Assembly: GCF_026410385.1 (NCBI RefSeq)
Contig: NZ_JAPMLT010000003.1
Location: 62,001 to 126,000 of the forward strand
Reading direction: 5' to 3'
DNA length: 64,000 nt
From: Tumebacillus lacus
GTDB taxonomy: Bacteria; Bacillota; Bacilli; Tumebacillales; Tumebacillaceae
Positions within the stretch are counted from its first letter, which is position 1, and each line of letters starts with the position of its first letter. The position numbers and the translations under genes were made by a program. The notes beneath the pieces were generated by a model, which saw nothing but the letters and a program-made list of their open reading frames with translations, searched no databases and was not told the DNA's origin. Below, piece by piece: positions 7,992 through 17,220 of this stretch.

Positions 7992-10900
7992 TTACTGAAC
8001 GGTCACAACTTCCGTCTGGACCGTCGAGTTGCCGACGCTGTCTACGGCCGTCACGCGCACCGTATACGTGCCGGCCGTGACGAGCACGTTGGAACTGTTC
8101 TTGCCGTTCCACAGCACCGCGTTGCTCCCAGCCGTCTGGGCGAGATTGGAGGAGATCGTGCGGATCACAGTGTTGCTGCCGTTGAGGACCGCCACAGTTA
8201 CCTTTGCGTTTTCACCCAGCGTATAGCGGATCTCCGTTGTGTTGGTGCCAAGCGGGGTGAACGGGTTCTCGCTGATCATCAGTTCGGTGACCGCAGGAGG
8301 CGTCACATCGACGAAGATCGTGCCGCTCACCTCCGAAGTTTTGCCAAATGAGTCCGTTGCCGCGATGCGGTAGGTATAGGTGCCGCTGCCAACGATCACG
8401 CCGCTCTCGTCCTTGCCGTTCCAGGTCAGCGACTTGCTGCCGGCAAGGGTCTGCGCGTCATACAATTTCTTCACCGGTTGCCCCGCTTCGTCGTACACGA
8501 CCACCGAGACAACAGCGTTCTCAGACAGCGTATAGCGGATCGTGTTCGTCGTCGTACCGGTCGGGCGGAACGGATCCGGCGAGTCGCTGACCGCCGTCAA
8601 TTGCGGTGCGCGCCCTTCCACCGTCACGCCTGCGCTCACCGGTGCAGCCACCCATCCGGTGAGGTCGGTCGCTGTGACCTTGATCGTATAGACCCCGTCG
8701 CCCATCAGCACGCCGGAGCTGTTTTTGCCGTCCCAGGTCAGCGTTTGCGAGCCGCTTTGCAGAGCACTCGAGACCAGTGTTTTCACCAGTGTGTTGGAAC
8801 TGTTGTATACGCCGACGGTCACTTTTGCCTGCTCCGAGAGCGTATAGGCGATCTCGGCCGTACCTCCTGCTGTCGTGTCGATCGGCTCGGCCGTCACCGC
8901 AAACGGGCTGATCACAGGCGTCGTCTTGTCGGTCGTGATCGTGCCGGTCGCAGGCAAGGCCACTTTGCCCGCTGTGTCAACCGCCGTGATCTGGTAGGTG
9001 TAGGTGCCGTCGTCCACCAGTGCACCTGCATCATCCTTGCCGTTCCAAGTCACCGACTTGCTCCCTGCCGTCTGTTGACCCGCGTACAAGTGCCGAACCG
9101 GCTGCCCGGACGCGTCCAGGATCTCCACGTTGACCTGTGCCGCTTCGGACAACGTGTAGGAGATCGTGCTGGTCGACGTACCCGTCACTTTGAACGGATC
9201 GACCGTGTCTTTGACATTGGTGATCGTCGGCAGTTTTCCTTCCACTATGAACGTGCCGGTGTTGAGTACAGAAGCCCATCCGGCCGCATCGGTCGCCGTG
9301 ATCTTGTACGTGTACTTGTCATCACCGACCAAGACGCCAGAGGCGTTCTTGCCGTCCCATTGCAAAGTCTGTGCGCCTGCTGTTTGCGCAAGGGAGGCCG
9401 CCAAGGATTTGACCTGAGTGCCTGCGCTGTTGTACACGGTCGCGGTCACTTTCGCATCTTCAGACAACATGTACGACAGCGTGGCATGGTTTGTGCCGTC
9501 CGGAGCAAACGGGTTCGGCGTCAGGAGCGCCTCCCCCACGACCGGTGCGGTTTTGTCAGCATAGATCGTGCCTTCCACCTCAGACACCGGACGGTTGAGG
9601 TTGTCCAGCGCTTCAATGCGGTAGGTGTAGAGACCTTCGGCGACCAGTTGTCCTGCGGCGTCCTTGCCGTCCCACGTTACCGAGTGCGTACCAGAAACGC
9701 GGGAGCCGTCGCTCAGAGTTCGTACCGGTTGGCCCGCTGCGTCCTGCACCGTCACTTTGGTTTGCATCGGCTCGTTAAGCGTAAATTTGATCGTATTTTT
9801 CGTCGTGCCCGTTACCTTAAACGGATCGGCCGAATCCGAAACGTTGGTGATTGCCGCCTTGGTGGTGTCCGCATACAACTGGCCGGACTGTTCAACACCC
9901 AAGTTGCTCGCACTGTCATCGTAGGTGACCTTGTATTTGTACCAGCCTTCTTTGATCAGCTTTTGATTGTTATCCAATCCGTTCCACTCGATCTGGTGAA
10001 CACCCGCATCCAACATCTTGCCCCCCGGCTGAGCCACATGGACATCGTTTAGATCATAGATCTGAAACTGTACCCAGGATCGCTCCGACAGAGAAAAGAC
10101 AAACGCCGCCTGTTCTTGACCCGGCACAAACGGATTCGGCTGCACTTCTTGAACGGTGAGCTCCGGCGCGACATAGTCGGCCTCTGCGGTGACTTCAATC
10201 GGCCGGATCTCCTGTCCTGTAAGCGTCGTCCCGAAGAGACGCATCGTATATACCCCTTGAGGCACTGTCGCTCCGTGATCATCTTTGGCATCCCAGTAGA
10301 TCCAAGGGTCGCCGCTGCCAGACACCGCTTTCGTCGGAATCGTGCGAATTAACTGTCCCTCGGCATTGTAGACTTCCATCCCCACATTAGCGCTCTCTGA
10401 AAGTTGAAAGTCGACCGAAGTCCCGCTCGTGTTAAACCGTTTTTTCCAATAATCGATCGTCAAGTAGGCCTTCAACACTTCAATCGTGCCCGACTTCTGC
10501 ACCGTCCCCTTGGAACCGGTCGCTTCCAGCACGTACGTGTACGTGCCAGGAGGCATCAAGCCGGCGGCGAGATAGCGTCCGTCCCACTCGACGGAATGCG
10601 GACCGGCTGGCAGGTCTTGACTGGACAGAACCGTGCGCAGGACCGTACCGATCTCATCCACGACCTTTACTGACACGTTGGCCGGCTCGCCGAGCGTGAA
10701 GTTGATCCGAGCCTTTTGCAGGCCGTCTGGGAACAGCGGGTCGTTTTCATCCCCATCCAAGGTAAGCAACGGAGCCGGATACGAATCGTAGGCGAGCGTC
10801 ACCGCCGCTTCCGCATCGACCATCCCGTACCCGGTGTATATGTCAAAACCTTCCACACCCCTGTCTTGCGCGGTCATTTGCAAATGCCGCTCCACTTGAT

Positions 10901-11744
10901 CCGGTGTCAAGTCTGGCTGTACGCTGAGCAGCAAGGCCGAGATCCCGCCTACAAGCGCGGCCGACATCGCCGTCGAGTTTCCGTAGTCCTGTCCGCCGTT
11001 ATTCGAAAGGGTGTAGAGAGACAAAGCCGGCGCAACCACATCGACATAGGAGCCATAGTCCGAGTTTTGCCACCAAGCGCCGCCCGTACGCTCCGTTCCG
11101 CCGACCGCAATGACGTGATCGTAAGCAGCAGGATAGGTGGGACGACCTTCAGGACCTTCGCCAAACCCACCGTCACCCGTCGCTGCCACGACGACGACGC
11201 CTTTTGAATGCGCATACTCAACCGCATCGCGTAGCACTGCAAAGTCGGTGAGCGTCATCTGATCGCTGACGATGATCTTCGCGCCGTGATCGACCGCCCA
11301 GCGAAGTCCTTCCGCCACCTTTTCCGTCGATACGTACGGGTCTTCCACCTTGACCGGCATGATCTTGACGTCCGCTGTTCCTGCGATGCCGACCCCGTTG
11401 TTTCGCGCCGCACCAATTAATCCGGCCATCATCGTGCCGCGGCCGTTCGTATCTTCCGCAACGCTGGTACCGTCCAACGCATTGTACCCTGACACCAGCA
11501 CTCCCTGCAGATCTGGGTGGTCGCTGTCGACACCCGTAGAGAGTACTGCGACAGTCAACTGTGAATTGCCTGTCGTATACGCCCATGCCTGCGGGATCTT
11601 CGCATAGCCCAACTTTTCCGCTTGGTTGCTGTAATACGGATCGTTCGGCGTTTCCGCCAACGCTGTTCCGTTCCCGATACCTGCCACGCTCAATCCCATC
11701 ACGACAGCCAACAGGCTGCCTGTCCATCTGCTCCGTTTACGCAT
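7992..11744 (-). CDS. secreted subtilisin-like pseudoprotease with nine Ig-like repeats
   Basis: A 1250-residue exported protein. After a signal peptide (1-31) comes an S8/subtilisin-like domain (about 40-320) whose overall order of motifs is intact but whose catalytic residues are not: the Asp motif reads VAVLSTG (S69 for Asp), the His motif reads GRGTMMAG (R102 for His), the oxyanion Asn motif reads ATGDGG (D191), and the Ser motif reads STAMSA (A259 for Ser). I checked codons 69, 102 and 259 in the DNA. Residues 330-1250 hold nine FlgD-like Ig repeats of about 104 residues, each marked by W-[DN]-[GA]: W387, W484, W587, W691, W797, W900, W1004, W1108 and W1212. The start overlaps the upstream stop by 8 bases. 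A binding or scaffold role outside the cell is likely. Confidence 0.85.
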   Translation of the reverse strand: MRKRSRWTGSLLAVVMGLSVAGIGNGTALAETPNDPYYSNQAEKLGYAKIPQAWAYTTGNSQLTVAVLSTGVDSDHPDLQGVLVSGYNALDGTSVAEDTNGRGTMMAGLIGAARNNGVGIAGTADVKIMPVKVEDPYVSTEKVAEGLRWAVDHGAKIIVSDQMTLTDFAVLRDAVEYAHSKGVVVVAATGDGGFGEGPEGRPTYPAAYDHVIAVGGTERTGGAWWQNSDYGSYVDVVAPALSLYTLSNNGGQDYGNSTAMSAALVGGISALLLSVQPDLTPDQVERHLQMTAQDRGVEGFDIYTGYGMVDAEAAVTLAYDSYPAPLLTLDGDENDPLFPDGLQKARINFTLGEPANVSVKVVDEIGTVLRTVLSSQDLPAGPHSVEWDGRYLAAGLMPPGTYTYVLEATGSKGTVQKSGTIEVLKAYLTIDYWKKRFNTSGTSVDFQLSESANVGMEVYNAEGQLIRTIPTKAVSGSGDPWIYWDAKDDHGATVPQGVYTMRLFGTTLTGQEIRPIEVTAEADYVAPELTVQEVQPNPFVPGQEQAAFVFSLSERSWVQFQIYDLNDVHVAQPGGKMLDAGVHQIEWNGLDNNQKLIKEGWYKYKVTYDDSASNLGVEQSGQLYADTTKAAITNVSDSADPFKVTGTTKNTIKFTLNEPMQTKVTVQDAAGQPVRTLSDGSRVSGTHSVTWDGKDAAGQLVAEGLYTYRIEALDNLNRPVSEVEGTIYADKTAPVVGEALLTPNPFAPDGTNHATLSYMLSEDAKVTATVYNSAGTQVKSLAASLAQTAGAQTLQWDGKNASGVLVGDDKYTYKITATDAAGWASVLNTGTFIVEGKLPTITNVKDTVDPFKVTGTSTSTISYTLSEAAQVNVEILDASGQPVRHLYAGQQTAGSKSVTWNGKDDAGALVDDGTYTYQITAVDTAGKVALPATGTITTDKTTPVISPFAVTAEPIDTTAGGTAEIAYTLSEQAKVTVGVYNSSNTLVKTLVSSALQSGSQTLTWDGKNSSGVLMGDGVYTIKVTATDLTGWVAAPVSAGVTVEGRAPQLTAVSDSPDPFRPTGTTTNTIRYTLSENAVVSVVVYDEAGQPVKKLYDAQTLAGSKSLTWNGKDESGVIVGSGTYTYRIAATDSFGKTSEVSGTIFVDVTPPAVTELMISENPFTPLGTNTTEIRYTLGENAKVTVAVLNGSNTVIRTISSNLAQTAGSNAVLWNGKNSSNVLVTAGTYTVRVTAVDSVGNSTVQTEVVTVQ

Positions 11745-12645
11745 TCCCCGTTTTTCCTCCCTTAGTGCTGCGCTCTTCCATCTCCTCGATTATCAGATCG
11801 AAGTACTGCACTTGCATCGTGTGCGTGTCGCACTGATAATCATAGAAATCACTCGTCACCGTCAGCGCCCGGCTCGTGTTCATCTGCCGCTCCGACATCG
11901 TGCCGCCCCGCTCGTCCATCAGCAGATAGGCCCGCTCCAGCAGCGACAACATCTCCACGGCAAATCGCTTCGCCGTCGGCTCTTCCGGTAGCGGCACCGC
12001 TTTCACGGCGTCGAGATCGTCCTTCATCTCCTGTTGGTTGCGCTCCGACAGCTCGGCAAATTCCTCCTGCGAGATCCCACGCTCCACATACTGCTGCAAC
12101 AGTTGATCGGACTTCGCAAAATGTTCCATCATCTCTCCCGCCGGACGTTGGATCGCCCGGCGATAGAAGGTCGCCGCCGTCACCGCCTCCGGGGAGCGCT
12201 GAGAAAAGAACGCCGACCCGCTCATCGGGTCCCAGCCCGCATACACCCCGAGCGCGTGGCCGACAAATCGCAAGGGCACCATCGTGCGACCACCGACCTT
12301 CACCGGGGCTGTATCCAGATAGATGTCTCGCCCGTTTACATGAGCCGCCGACGCCCGCAAAAACAGCGCGACGCTCGTGCCGTCCTTCGTCGCGGTCGCC
12401 GTCTCCGTCGCCGTGTCCCACGCCACGGTCGCCCCCAGCGCTTCAAACACCGCGCGGAAAGGCACCAGCGTCCAACCGTCCTTCACCACGGCCGGCTGCT
12501 GCAGATCGAGCAATTGGTCATTGACATACACATGCACATGATCATCCGTTCCTTTGGGGTAGCGCGACTCCGCCTCAGCCGTTCCCGTCCACATGGCACT
12601 AAACAAAAAACAGACAAAAAACAGGCTCTTCAACCTTCGCTTCAA
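11737..12645 (-). CDS. secreted protein with copper amine oxidase N-terminal-like (stalk) domain
   Basis: A 302-residue protein with a signal peptide (1-25, cut after AEA). Residues about 37-150 form two copies of the copper-amine-oxidase-N-like module: VYVNDQLLDL with WTLVPFRAVFEALGA, then VNGRDIYLD with RTMVPLRFVGHALG. These modules are common on exported proteins of Bacillota and bind the surface or other proteins; no oxidase domain is present. The rest is helical, Glu/Gln-rich. The TTG start at 12645 follows GGGGTGA. The pseudo-subtilase start overlaps its 3' end, so the two are translationally coupled and probably work together outside the cell. Confidence 0.82.
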   Translation of the reverse strand: MKRRLKSLFFVCFLFSAMWTGTAEAESRYPKGTDDHVHVYVNDQLLDLQQPAVVKDGWTLVPFRAVFEALGATVAWDTATETATATKDGTSVALFLRASAAHVNGRDIYLDTAPVKVGGRTMVPLRFVGHALGVYAGWDPMSGSAFFSQRSPEAVTAATFYRRAIQRPAGEMMEHFAKSDQLLQQYVERGISQEEFAELSERNQQEMKDDLDAVKAVPLPEEPTAKRFAVEMLSLLERAYLLMDERGGTMSERQMNTSRALTVTSDFYDYQCDTHTMQVQYFDLIIEEMEERSTKGGKTGNA

Positions 12646-12677
12646 TTCCCGTCACCCCTGTGCTCAATGTGTATTTA

Positions 12678-12707
12678 ATTTTAACTAAAAACACCCTTGA
12701 ATTGCAA
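12678..12707 (-). promoter_or_regulatory. probable promoter of the 12645-7992 operon
   Basis: On the minus strand TTGCAA (12702-12707) and TAAAAT (12678-12683) are 18 bases apart, about 33 bases upstream of the TTG start, in an AT-rich gap. Confidence 0.5.
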
Positions 12708-12716
12708 GCTTTTACC

Positions 12717-12749
12717 ATAAAATAAAAACCTTCCGCAGTCGCGAAAGGT
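12717..12749 (-). terminator. terminator after the alpha/beta hydrolase gene
   Basis: ACCTTTCGC pairs with GCGGAAGGT around GACT and is followed on the minus strand by TTTTTATTTTA. Confidence 0.75.
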
Positions 12750-12763
12750 CTCTGTTCACTTCC

Positions 12764-13609
12764 TTATCTGTTCTCCAAAACAAAACGGCGCACATGATCG
12801 GCCGTCTCCTTCGGATGCGTCACCATCATCGCGTGCAACGAGTCGGGCACGGTCGCCGCTTGCCCGTCTCGCACCGATGCAAGGTAGGCTGCCAGCGCCT
12901 TTTCATAAAAAGCATCCCGGCCTGCCGGTCGGGATGCGCTGTCTGCCAGCAGCACCAGCACAGGCGCGGTGAACGCGGCGGTCAGCGCAGGCAGGTCAAC
13001 CGTCGCATACTCGGTCAGATACGCGACAAACGCTTCATGCGGCAACGCCAGATAGACGCGGCCATCTTCCTTCTGCGTCACTTCACGGCGAGTCTGCTCG
13101 CGGACAAACTCATCGGCGTACGGTCCATACCCTTGCATCACACCTTCAATCATCTCGTCCATCGTCGCCGTCGAGTACGGCGGACGGACTTGCATCGCTT
13201 GCAGATCATATCCCGGCAGATCGGTCAGCCGGAAAAATCCGCCGTCGAGCAGCACCAGCCCTGCCGTCCGCTCCGGGTATCTCGCCGCGAACATCTGCAC
13301 CGGCACCGAAGCAAACGAGCCGCCGACCAGCGTCGCCCGCTCGATCTGCTCCGCCTCCAGCACCGCCCGCAGATCTTCGACGAGCCGGTCAAACGTATAC
13401 GGACCGACCTGCGAGGACTCGCCGTGTCCGCGTTGATCGAGCGTGATCAAATGAAACGAATCGGTCAAAAACGGCACCATTCGGTCATACGACTCTTTTG
13501 TCGAAGCGAGCCCGTGAATCAACACCACCACCGGTGCTCCTTCTCGCGGATACACCTTGTAAGCCAACGTGCTGTCGTCAACCTTCAAATCTTTCGCCTC
13601 AGATTCCAT
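12764..13609 (-). CDS. alpha/beta hydrolase
   Basis: A 281-residue cytoplasmic alpha/beta-hydrolase. Near the N-terminus VVVLIHGLAST is the oxyanion HG motif, followed by LDQRGHGES. The nucleophile elbow reads VGGSFAS, so the usual G-x-S-x-G ends in Ala, a tolerated change. DSLHAMM near the C-terminus supplies the catalytic His; the acid is probably D in LLADSAS. I start at 13609 (AGGGGAG nine bases upstream) instead of the in-frame codon at 13642. Esterase, lactonase or peptidase activity cannot be told apart from sequence. Confidence 0.85.
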   Translation of the reverse strand: MESEAKDLKVDDSTLAYKVYPREGAPVVVLIHGLASTKESYDRMVPFLTDSFHLITLDQRGHGESSQVGPYTFDRLVEDLRAVLEAEQIERATLVGGSFASVPVQMFAARYPERTAGLVLLDGGFFRLTDLPGYDLQAMQVRPPYSTATMDEMIEGVMQGYGPYADEFVREQTRREVTQKEDGRVYLALPHEAFVAYLTEYATVDLPALTAAFTAPVLVLLADSASRPAGRDAFYEKALAAYLASVRDGQAATVPDSLHAMMVTHPKETADHVRRFVLENR

Positions 13610-13759
13610 GTTCAACTCCCCTTTCTCCCTACAAATACCCAATCTGTCAGCCGATTCCTTCTATCCCAAAACAGGACTCTCGACCTATTCAGTTTTTAAC
13701 GGATATCACCGATATAAGTAACAACTAAAACGCACGGAACAGTCTGGGGGAACATCCGG

Positions 13760-14731
13760 ATGAAGAGGTATCTGGACTATTACGAGAGCTACCTGAGAAA
13801 ACATCCGCACGACGCCGACATGCGCTTCGACTACGCCCGCTCCCTCGAACAGGACGGGCGGTTGTCAGAGGCGATCATCCACTACACACAAGCTGCGCGG
13901 TCGGGCAATCCGGCCGCGCTGGTTGCGTTGAAGCGGCTGAGCCTCGTCGAGCGTCCGGACGTACCCGCCGATGCCCCGCCCGCCAAACGCCGGTCGCGAG
14001 GCCGCCTGCTTTTGCTGTTGTTGCTCTTCCTCCTGTTCCCTGATCCGCTGTCGGACGCCGGCGGTAACGGGTCGCCGCTGTTTCCTTCCCACGCTGAGGA
14101 ATTGCGGCCGGTGACCCAAACCGGCGAACTGCCGCTCATCGTGACCAGCAACGCCGTCGCCCGCTACCGGGAAGCAAAAGGCGCATCGCCCGCCTCCCTC
14201 GGAGCGCTCGTGCAGAGCACCCCGGAAAACTGGCTGAGCTACCTGCCGAGCGGCTCGCCCAAGGCGTGTCCCTGCCTCCCGGATGACAACCTACTCGAAC
14301 TGCACTACTACCCCGCCGTCAACCAACTCGCCCTCGCCCGCACGGACGGCGAAGTGCTCGCCGTCTACCCGGTGGCATCCGGCATGCCGATCCCCTTTCC
14401 ACACAGCAAGGTCCAAAAGCGCGTCGTCAACCCGAACGGCGGCACAGGCGGCGTCGGCACGCGCGGTTTGGAACTCGCCGACAACTACGCCATCCACGGC
14501 ACCAACCGGCCGGAGTTGATCGGCCAGCGCGACATCACCCGGGGCTGCCTGCGGATGCGCAACGAAGACATCGAACAACTCTACCCCTACGTCGCACTCG
14601 GCACCCCTTTTCTGATCAAAGCAGGCACACCCGCCCCGCCCACTTTCCAAAACGGTCTGCCCCCGCTCGGCGGTCCGGGTCTGCTCGCCGCCGAAGAAAC
14701 GCCCGGCACCGTCTACAACTGGAAAGAGTAA
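13760..14731 (+). CDS. membrane-anchored L,D-transpeptidase with N-terminal TPR-like segment
   Basis: A 323-residue protein. Residues 1-60 look like one or two tetratricopeptide helices on the cytoplasmic side, an Arg/Lys cluster (75-81) precedes a short Leu-rich membrane segment (82-93), and residues about 185-290 form a YkuD L,D-transpeptidase domain outside the membrane. The catalytic signature is present: HGTNRPEL (H246) and RGCLRMRNED (C263 as nucleophile). Such enzymes make 3-3 crosslinks in peptidoglycan or attach proteins to it. The start follows GGGGGAAC. A TPR fused to this domain is unusual and may recruit a partner inside the cell. Confidence 0.87.
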   Translation: MKRYLDYYESYLRKHPHDADMRFDYARSLEQDGRLSEAIIHYTQAARSGNPAALVALKRLSLVERPDVPADAPPAKRRSRGRLLLLLLLFLLFPDPLSDAGGNGSPLFPSHAEELRPVTQTGELPLIVTSNAVARYREAKGASPASLGALVQSTPENWLSYLPSGSPKACPCLPDDNLLELHYYPAVNQLALARTDGEVLAVYPVASGMPIPFPHSKVQKRVVNPNGGTGGVGTRGLELADNYAIHGTNRPELIGQRDITRGCLRMRNEDIEQLYPYVALGTPFLIKAGTPAPPTFQNGLPPLGGPGLLAAEETPGTVYNWKE

Positions 14732-14736
14732 CCTCG

Positions 14737-14766
14737 CCTCTCCCTTGCAGGAGAGGTATTTTCCTC
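14737..14766 (+). terminator. terminator after the L,D-transpeptidase
   Basis: CCTCTCC and GGAGAGG form a seven-base stem with a six-base loop, followed by TATTTTCC. Confidence 0.6.
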
Positions 14767-14837
14767 TATACACGGCTCTTGAGAAACTCTATACTACCTA
14801 GATGAACATTCTCTGAACGGAAAGGAGCCCTCCCCTC

Positions 14838-16058
14838 ATGCGGTCCACTCGCTTCACGTTGACGACCCTGTTTTTTGTGGTCGCCATCTCCGGGATGAGT
14901 CAGGGCCTGACCATTCCTTTGCTGTCTGTGATCTTGGAAGAGCGCGGCGTCTCCACCCTTCACAACGGGCTCAACGCGACGGCGCTCTACATCGGCATCC
15001 TGCTCGTCTCGCCGTGGATGGAGATCCCGTTGCGGCGGCTCGGCTACCGCAACACCGTCTACGCCGGGCTGATCCTGCTCACGGCGGCGACCGTGCTGTT
15101 TCCCTTCTTCCAAAGTTTTGCACTCTGGTTCATCCTGCGCATGGTGGTCGGGATCGGCGACGTCGCGCTCAACTATGCCAGCCAGATGTGGGTGACCGAT
15201 ATCACCCCGGAAGCGCGTCGCGGCCGCAATCTGTCCTTGTACGGTCTGTCGTTTGGCATCGGATTTGGCATCGGGCCACTCGGCGTCTATCTGCTGCCTT
15301 TCGGTCTGTGGGTGCCGTTTGCGACGATCTGCCTGTTTTACGCCGTCGCCTTCGCGATGTTGCTCCGCCTGCCGAACACCCGCCCGGAACCGATCGCGGA
15401 AACGGCCTCCCCCTCCGAATCGCCGGAAGCCTCGCAGGCGGCCGAACTCCCGTCGAAACCGCAACATCGCTATCTCACCGTCATCCGCCTCGCGTGGATG
15501 GCGCTGCTGCCGTCGCTGCTCTACGGACTGATCGAGACCTCGCTCAACGGCTCGTTCCCGATCTACGCCCTGCGCCTCGGTCTCGATACGGAGTGGGCTC
15601 CGATCCTCGCCTCCTTCACCGTCGGCGGCCTGTTGCTGCAACTGCCGCTCGGAGCCTACAGCGACCGCAACGGCCGCAAGCGCGTGATGATGGCCTGCGC
15701 CGCCGTCGCGGCCGTCGCGTTTGCCATCGTTCCGCTGGCAGGTCCCTCCGTCTGGATGCTGATGTTGCTCTTCGCCACGGCGGGCGCGTTCGTCGGTTCA
15801 TTCTACTCGCTCGGCCTCGCCTACATGGCCGACATCCTGCCGAAAAGCTTGGTGCCGGTCGCCGGCATCGTCGCCTCGATGAACTTCAGCGCGGCGGCGA
15901 TCCTCGCTCCGGCCCTGAACGGATTGCTGTTCGACATCCTGTCGCCGGCTGTGATGTTCATCCTGCTGTCCTTGTCGCTCGGTGCATTCACAGTCAGCGG
16001 ATTTTTCTTCCGCCCGTCGGTGCGCAGCGCGACGTCCGCGTCAGGACTTGCGAAATAA
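14838..16058 (+). CDS. MFS transporter
   Basis: A 406-residue major facilitator with 12 predicted membrane helices and a hydrophilic central loop (about 188-215, rich in Pro, Glu and Ser). The loop after helix 2 reads PLRRLGYRN, a degenerate motif A, while the equivalent loop in the second half, GAYSDRNGRKR, is a clean motif A. The start has AAAGGAG upstream. It is monocistronic, and nothing nearby hints at a substrate; drug or sugar efflux is the usual role of this group. Confidence 0.85.
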   Translation: MRSTRFTLTTLFFVVAISGMSQGLTIPLLSVILEERGVSTLHNGLNATALYIGILLVSPWMEIPLRRLGYRNTVYAGLILLTAATVLFPFFQSFALWFILRMVVGIGDVALNYASQMWVTDITPEARRGRNLSLYGLSFGIGFGIGPLGVYLLPFGLWVPFATICLFYAVAFAMLLRLPNTRPEPIAETASPSESPEASQAAELPSKPQHRYLTVIRLAWMALLPSLLYGLIETSLNGSFPIYALRLGLDTEWAPILASFTVGGLLLQLPLGAYSDRNGRKRVMMACAAVAAVAFAIVPLAGPSVWMLMLLFATAGAFVGSFYSLGLAYMADILPKSLVPVAGIVASMNFSAAAILAPALNGLLFDILSPAVMFILLSLSLGAFTVSGFFFRPSVRSATSASGLAK

Positions 16059-16060
16059 AG

Positions 16061-16095
16061 AAAAAGAGCCTGGGTCGCTGCCCGGCTCTTTTTTT
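16061..16095. terminator. bidirectional terminator after the MFS gene
   Basis: AAAAAGAGCC-TGGG pairs with CCCGGCTCTTTTT, with one bulged base, between convergent genes. Confidence 0.8.
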
Positions 16096-16474
16096 AGATC
16101 TGCCGTTCAAATCCTTGAAAACGCGTGCCTTGATAGGTGAGCGTGCCGCGATCCGACTCGACCAACAGTCCATACAGCCGGGCGGGCACTTGCAGTTCCA
16201 CCCGCTCGCCGTCCTGTTCCCGTTCGAACGTCACATAATACCACGTCGACGCGCTGGTCTCTCCGCCGCCTCCGGACACGTGTCCCCGTTTGGCCACCAC
16301 GCGTGCAAAGACCGTCTTGACCGGCGATGCGTTGTTTTTCGCCCAGACCGACACCCCGCGGAAAATCACCGTACCGAAGATCAGCACGACCGCAACCGTC
16401 ACAAGTCCGGCTGCGAACACCCACCATACCGGCGGTCCGCCAAATCCGCCCATGCCGCCAAACTCCGGTTCCAT
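16094..16474 (-). CDS. DUF2500 family membrane protein
   Basis: A 126-residue protein with a Gly-rich N-terminus, one membrane helix (about 16-40), and a C-terminal beta domain. VKTVFARVVAKR followed by STWYYVTFE and ELQVPARLYGLL matches the DUF2500/YhhM pattern. Family function is unknown. The ribosome site is weak-looking (GGGGGCGAGAGG close to the ATG). The gene follows the acetyltransferase on the same strand after a 62-base gap. Confidence 0.8.
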   Translation of the reverse strand: MEPEFGGMGGFGGPPVWWVFAAGLVTVAVVLIFGTVIFRGVSVWAKNNASPVKTVFARVVAKRGHVSGGGGETSASTWYYVTFEREQDGERVELQVPARLYGLLVESDRGTLTYQGTRFQGFERQI

Positions 16475-16536
16475 CCTCTCGCCCCCTGCTCATCTGTTCT
16501 GATAGCCACAGTATAACAACAATTCCATTATTTGGT

Positions 16537-17220
16537 CTACCCTTCCTCTCGCTGAGGCCGCACCTCCACCTGTGCCTCGCAGACGGACAACACCTCGTGT
16601 GCAATCCCGTTCGCCTTGCCGTATTTGTTCCGATACATCGAGCGGATCACATCGCGGATCTCCCGTTCCGTCCCCGCCCAGTGCCCGGGAAAACGTTTCA
16701 TCAACAGATGCAGCGGCACCGCCGACTCGCGCTCCGGCGTCAAGGGCGGCTGCACATACGTCACGCCTGCCGGACACTCATATCCGTGGCGGGCGAAAAA
16801 CCGCAACCGCCGCTGACAGTCGGCCCGTTCCGCCGACGTGTGCGCCTCCTCTTCCCGCTCCGTCTCCAGCACCACACCGCGGAGGGCACGGCCCGCTTTT
16901 CTCGCGTCCTCCTCCAGCGCCGATTCCACATAAGCCAACGTCTGCGCCCCGATCCCACGGCTTTGCATTAGCGAATTCACCAGCAGATAGACGACAAATC
17001 CGACCTGCACATCCTCCAGAAAATGGGCCGTCGCCATCGCCGCGACCTGCCCGTCCCACACCCCGACCCAAAAATGAAATCCCGTCTCCGCCGACCAACT
17101 CCGCACGAAAACGTCGGCCGGTTCGCGAACTGCCACAGGAAACGCCCGCTCGTACAACGCCAAAGCCGGCTCCCAATAAGGGGAAGCCGGACTCATCAAC
17201 TCGTGCCACTGCATCCTCAT
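16537..17220 (-). CDS. GNAT family N-acetyltransferase
   Basis: A 227-residue protein with an acetyl-CoA binding core: FVVYLLVN strand, then QSRGIGAQTLAYVE (about 87-100), which fits the Q/R-x2-G-x-G/A loop, and a C-terminal strand with FFARHGYE. A long basic extension follows the core. Its ATG overlaps the deacetylase stop (ATGA), so translation is coupled; the ribosome site GGAG lies in the upstream gene's end. The substrate is unknown. Coupling to a polysaccharide deacetylase makes a role in modifying amino groups of wall polymer or its precursors possible, but that is inference. Confidence 0.8.
   Translation of the reverse strand: MRMQWHELMSPASPYWEPALALYERAFPVAVREPADVFVRSWSAETGFHFWVGVWDGQVAAMATAHFLEDVQVGFVVYLLVNSLMQSRGIGAQTLAYVESALEEDARKAGRALRGVVLETEREEEAHTSAERADCQRRLRFFARHGYECPAGVTYVQPPLTPERESAVPLHLLMKRFPGHWAGTEREIRDVIRSMYRNKYGKANGIAHEVLSVCEAQVEVRPQREEG

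Noticed and set aside
8478-10052. A 524-codon plus-strand frame inside the pseudo-subtilase gene
   Set aside because: Arg/Val/His-rich, repeats in step with the Ig repeats on the other strand, and no start site; a shadow frame.
15014-16516. Overlapping 500-codon plus-strand frame in the MFS gene
   Set aside because: Arg-rich frame +1 product of the MFS gene, without ribosome site.
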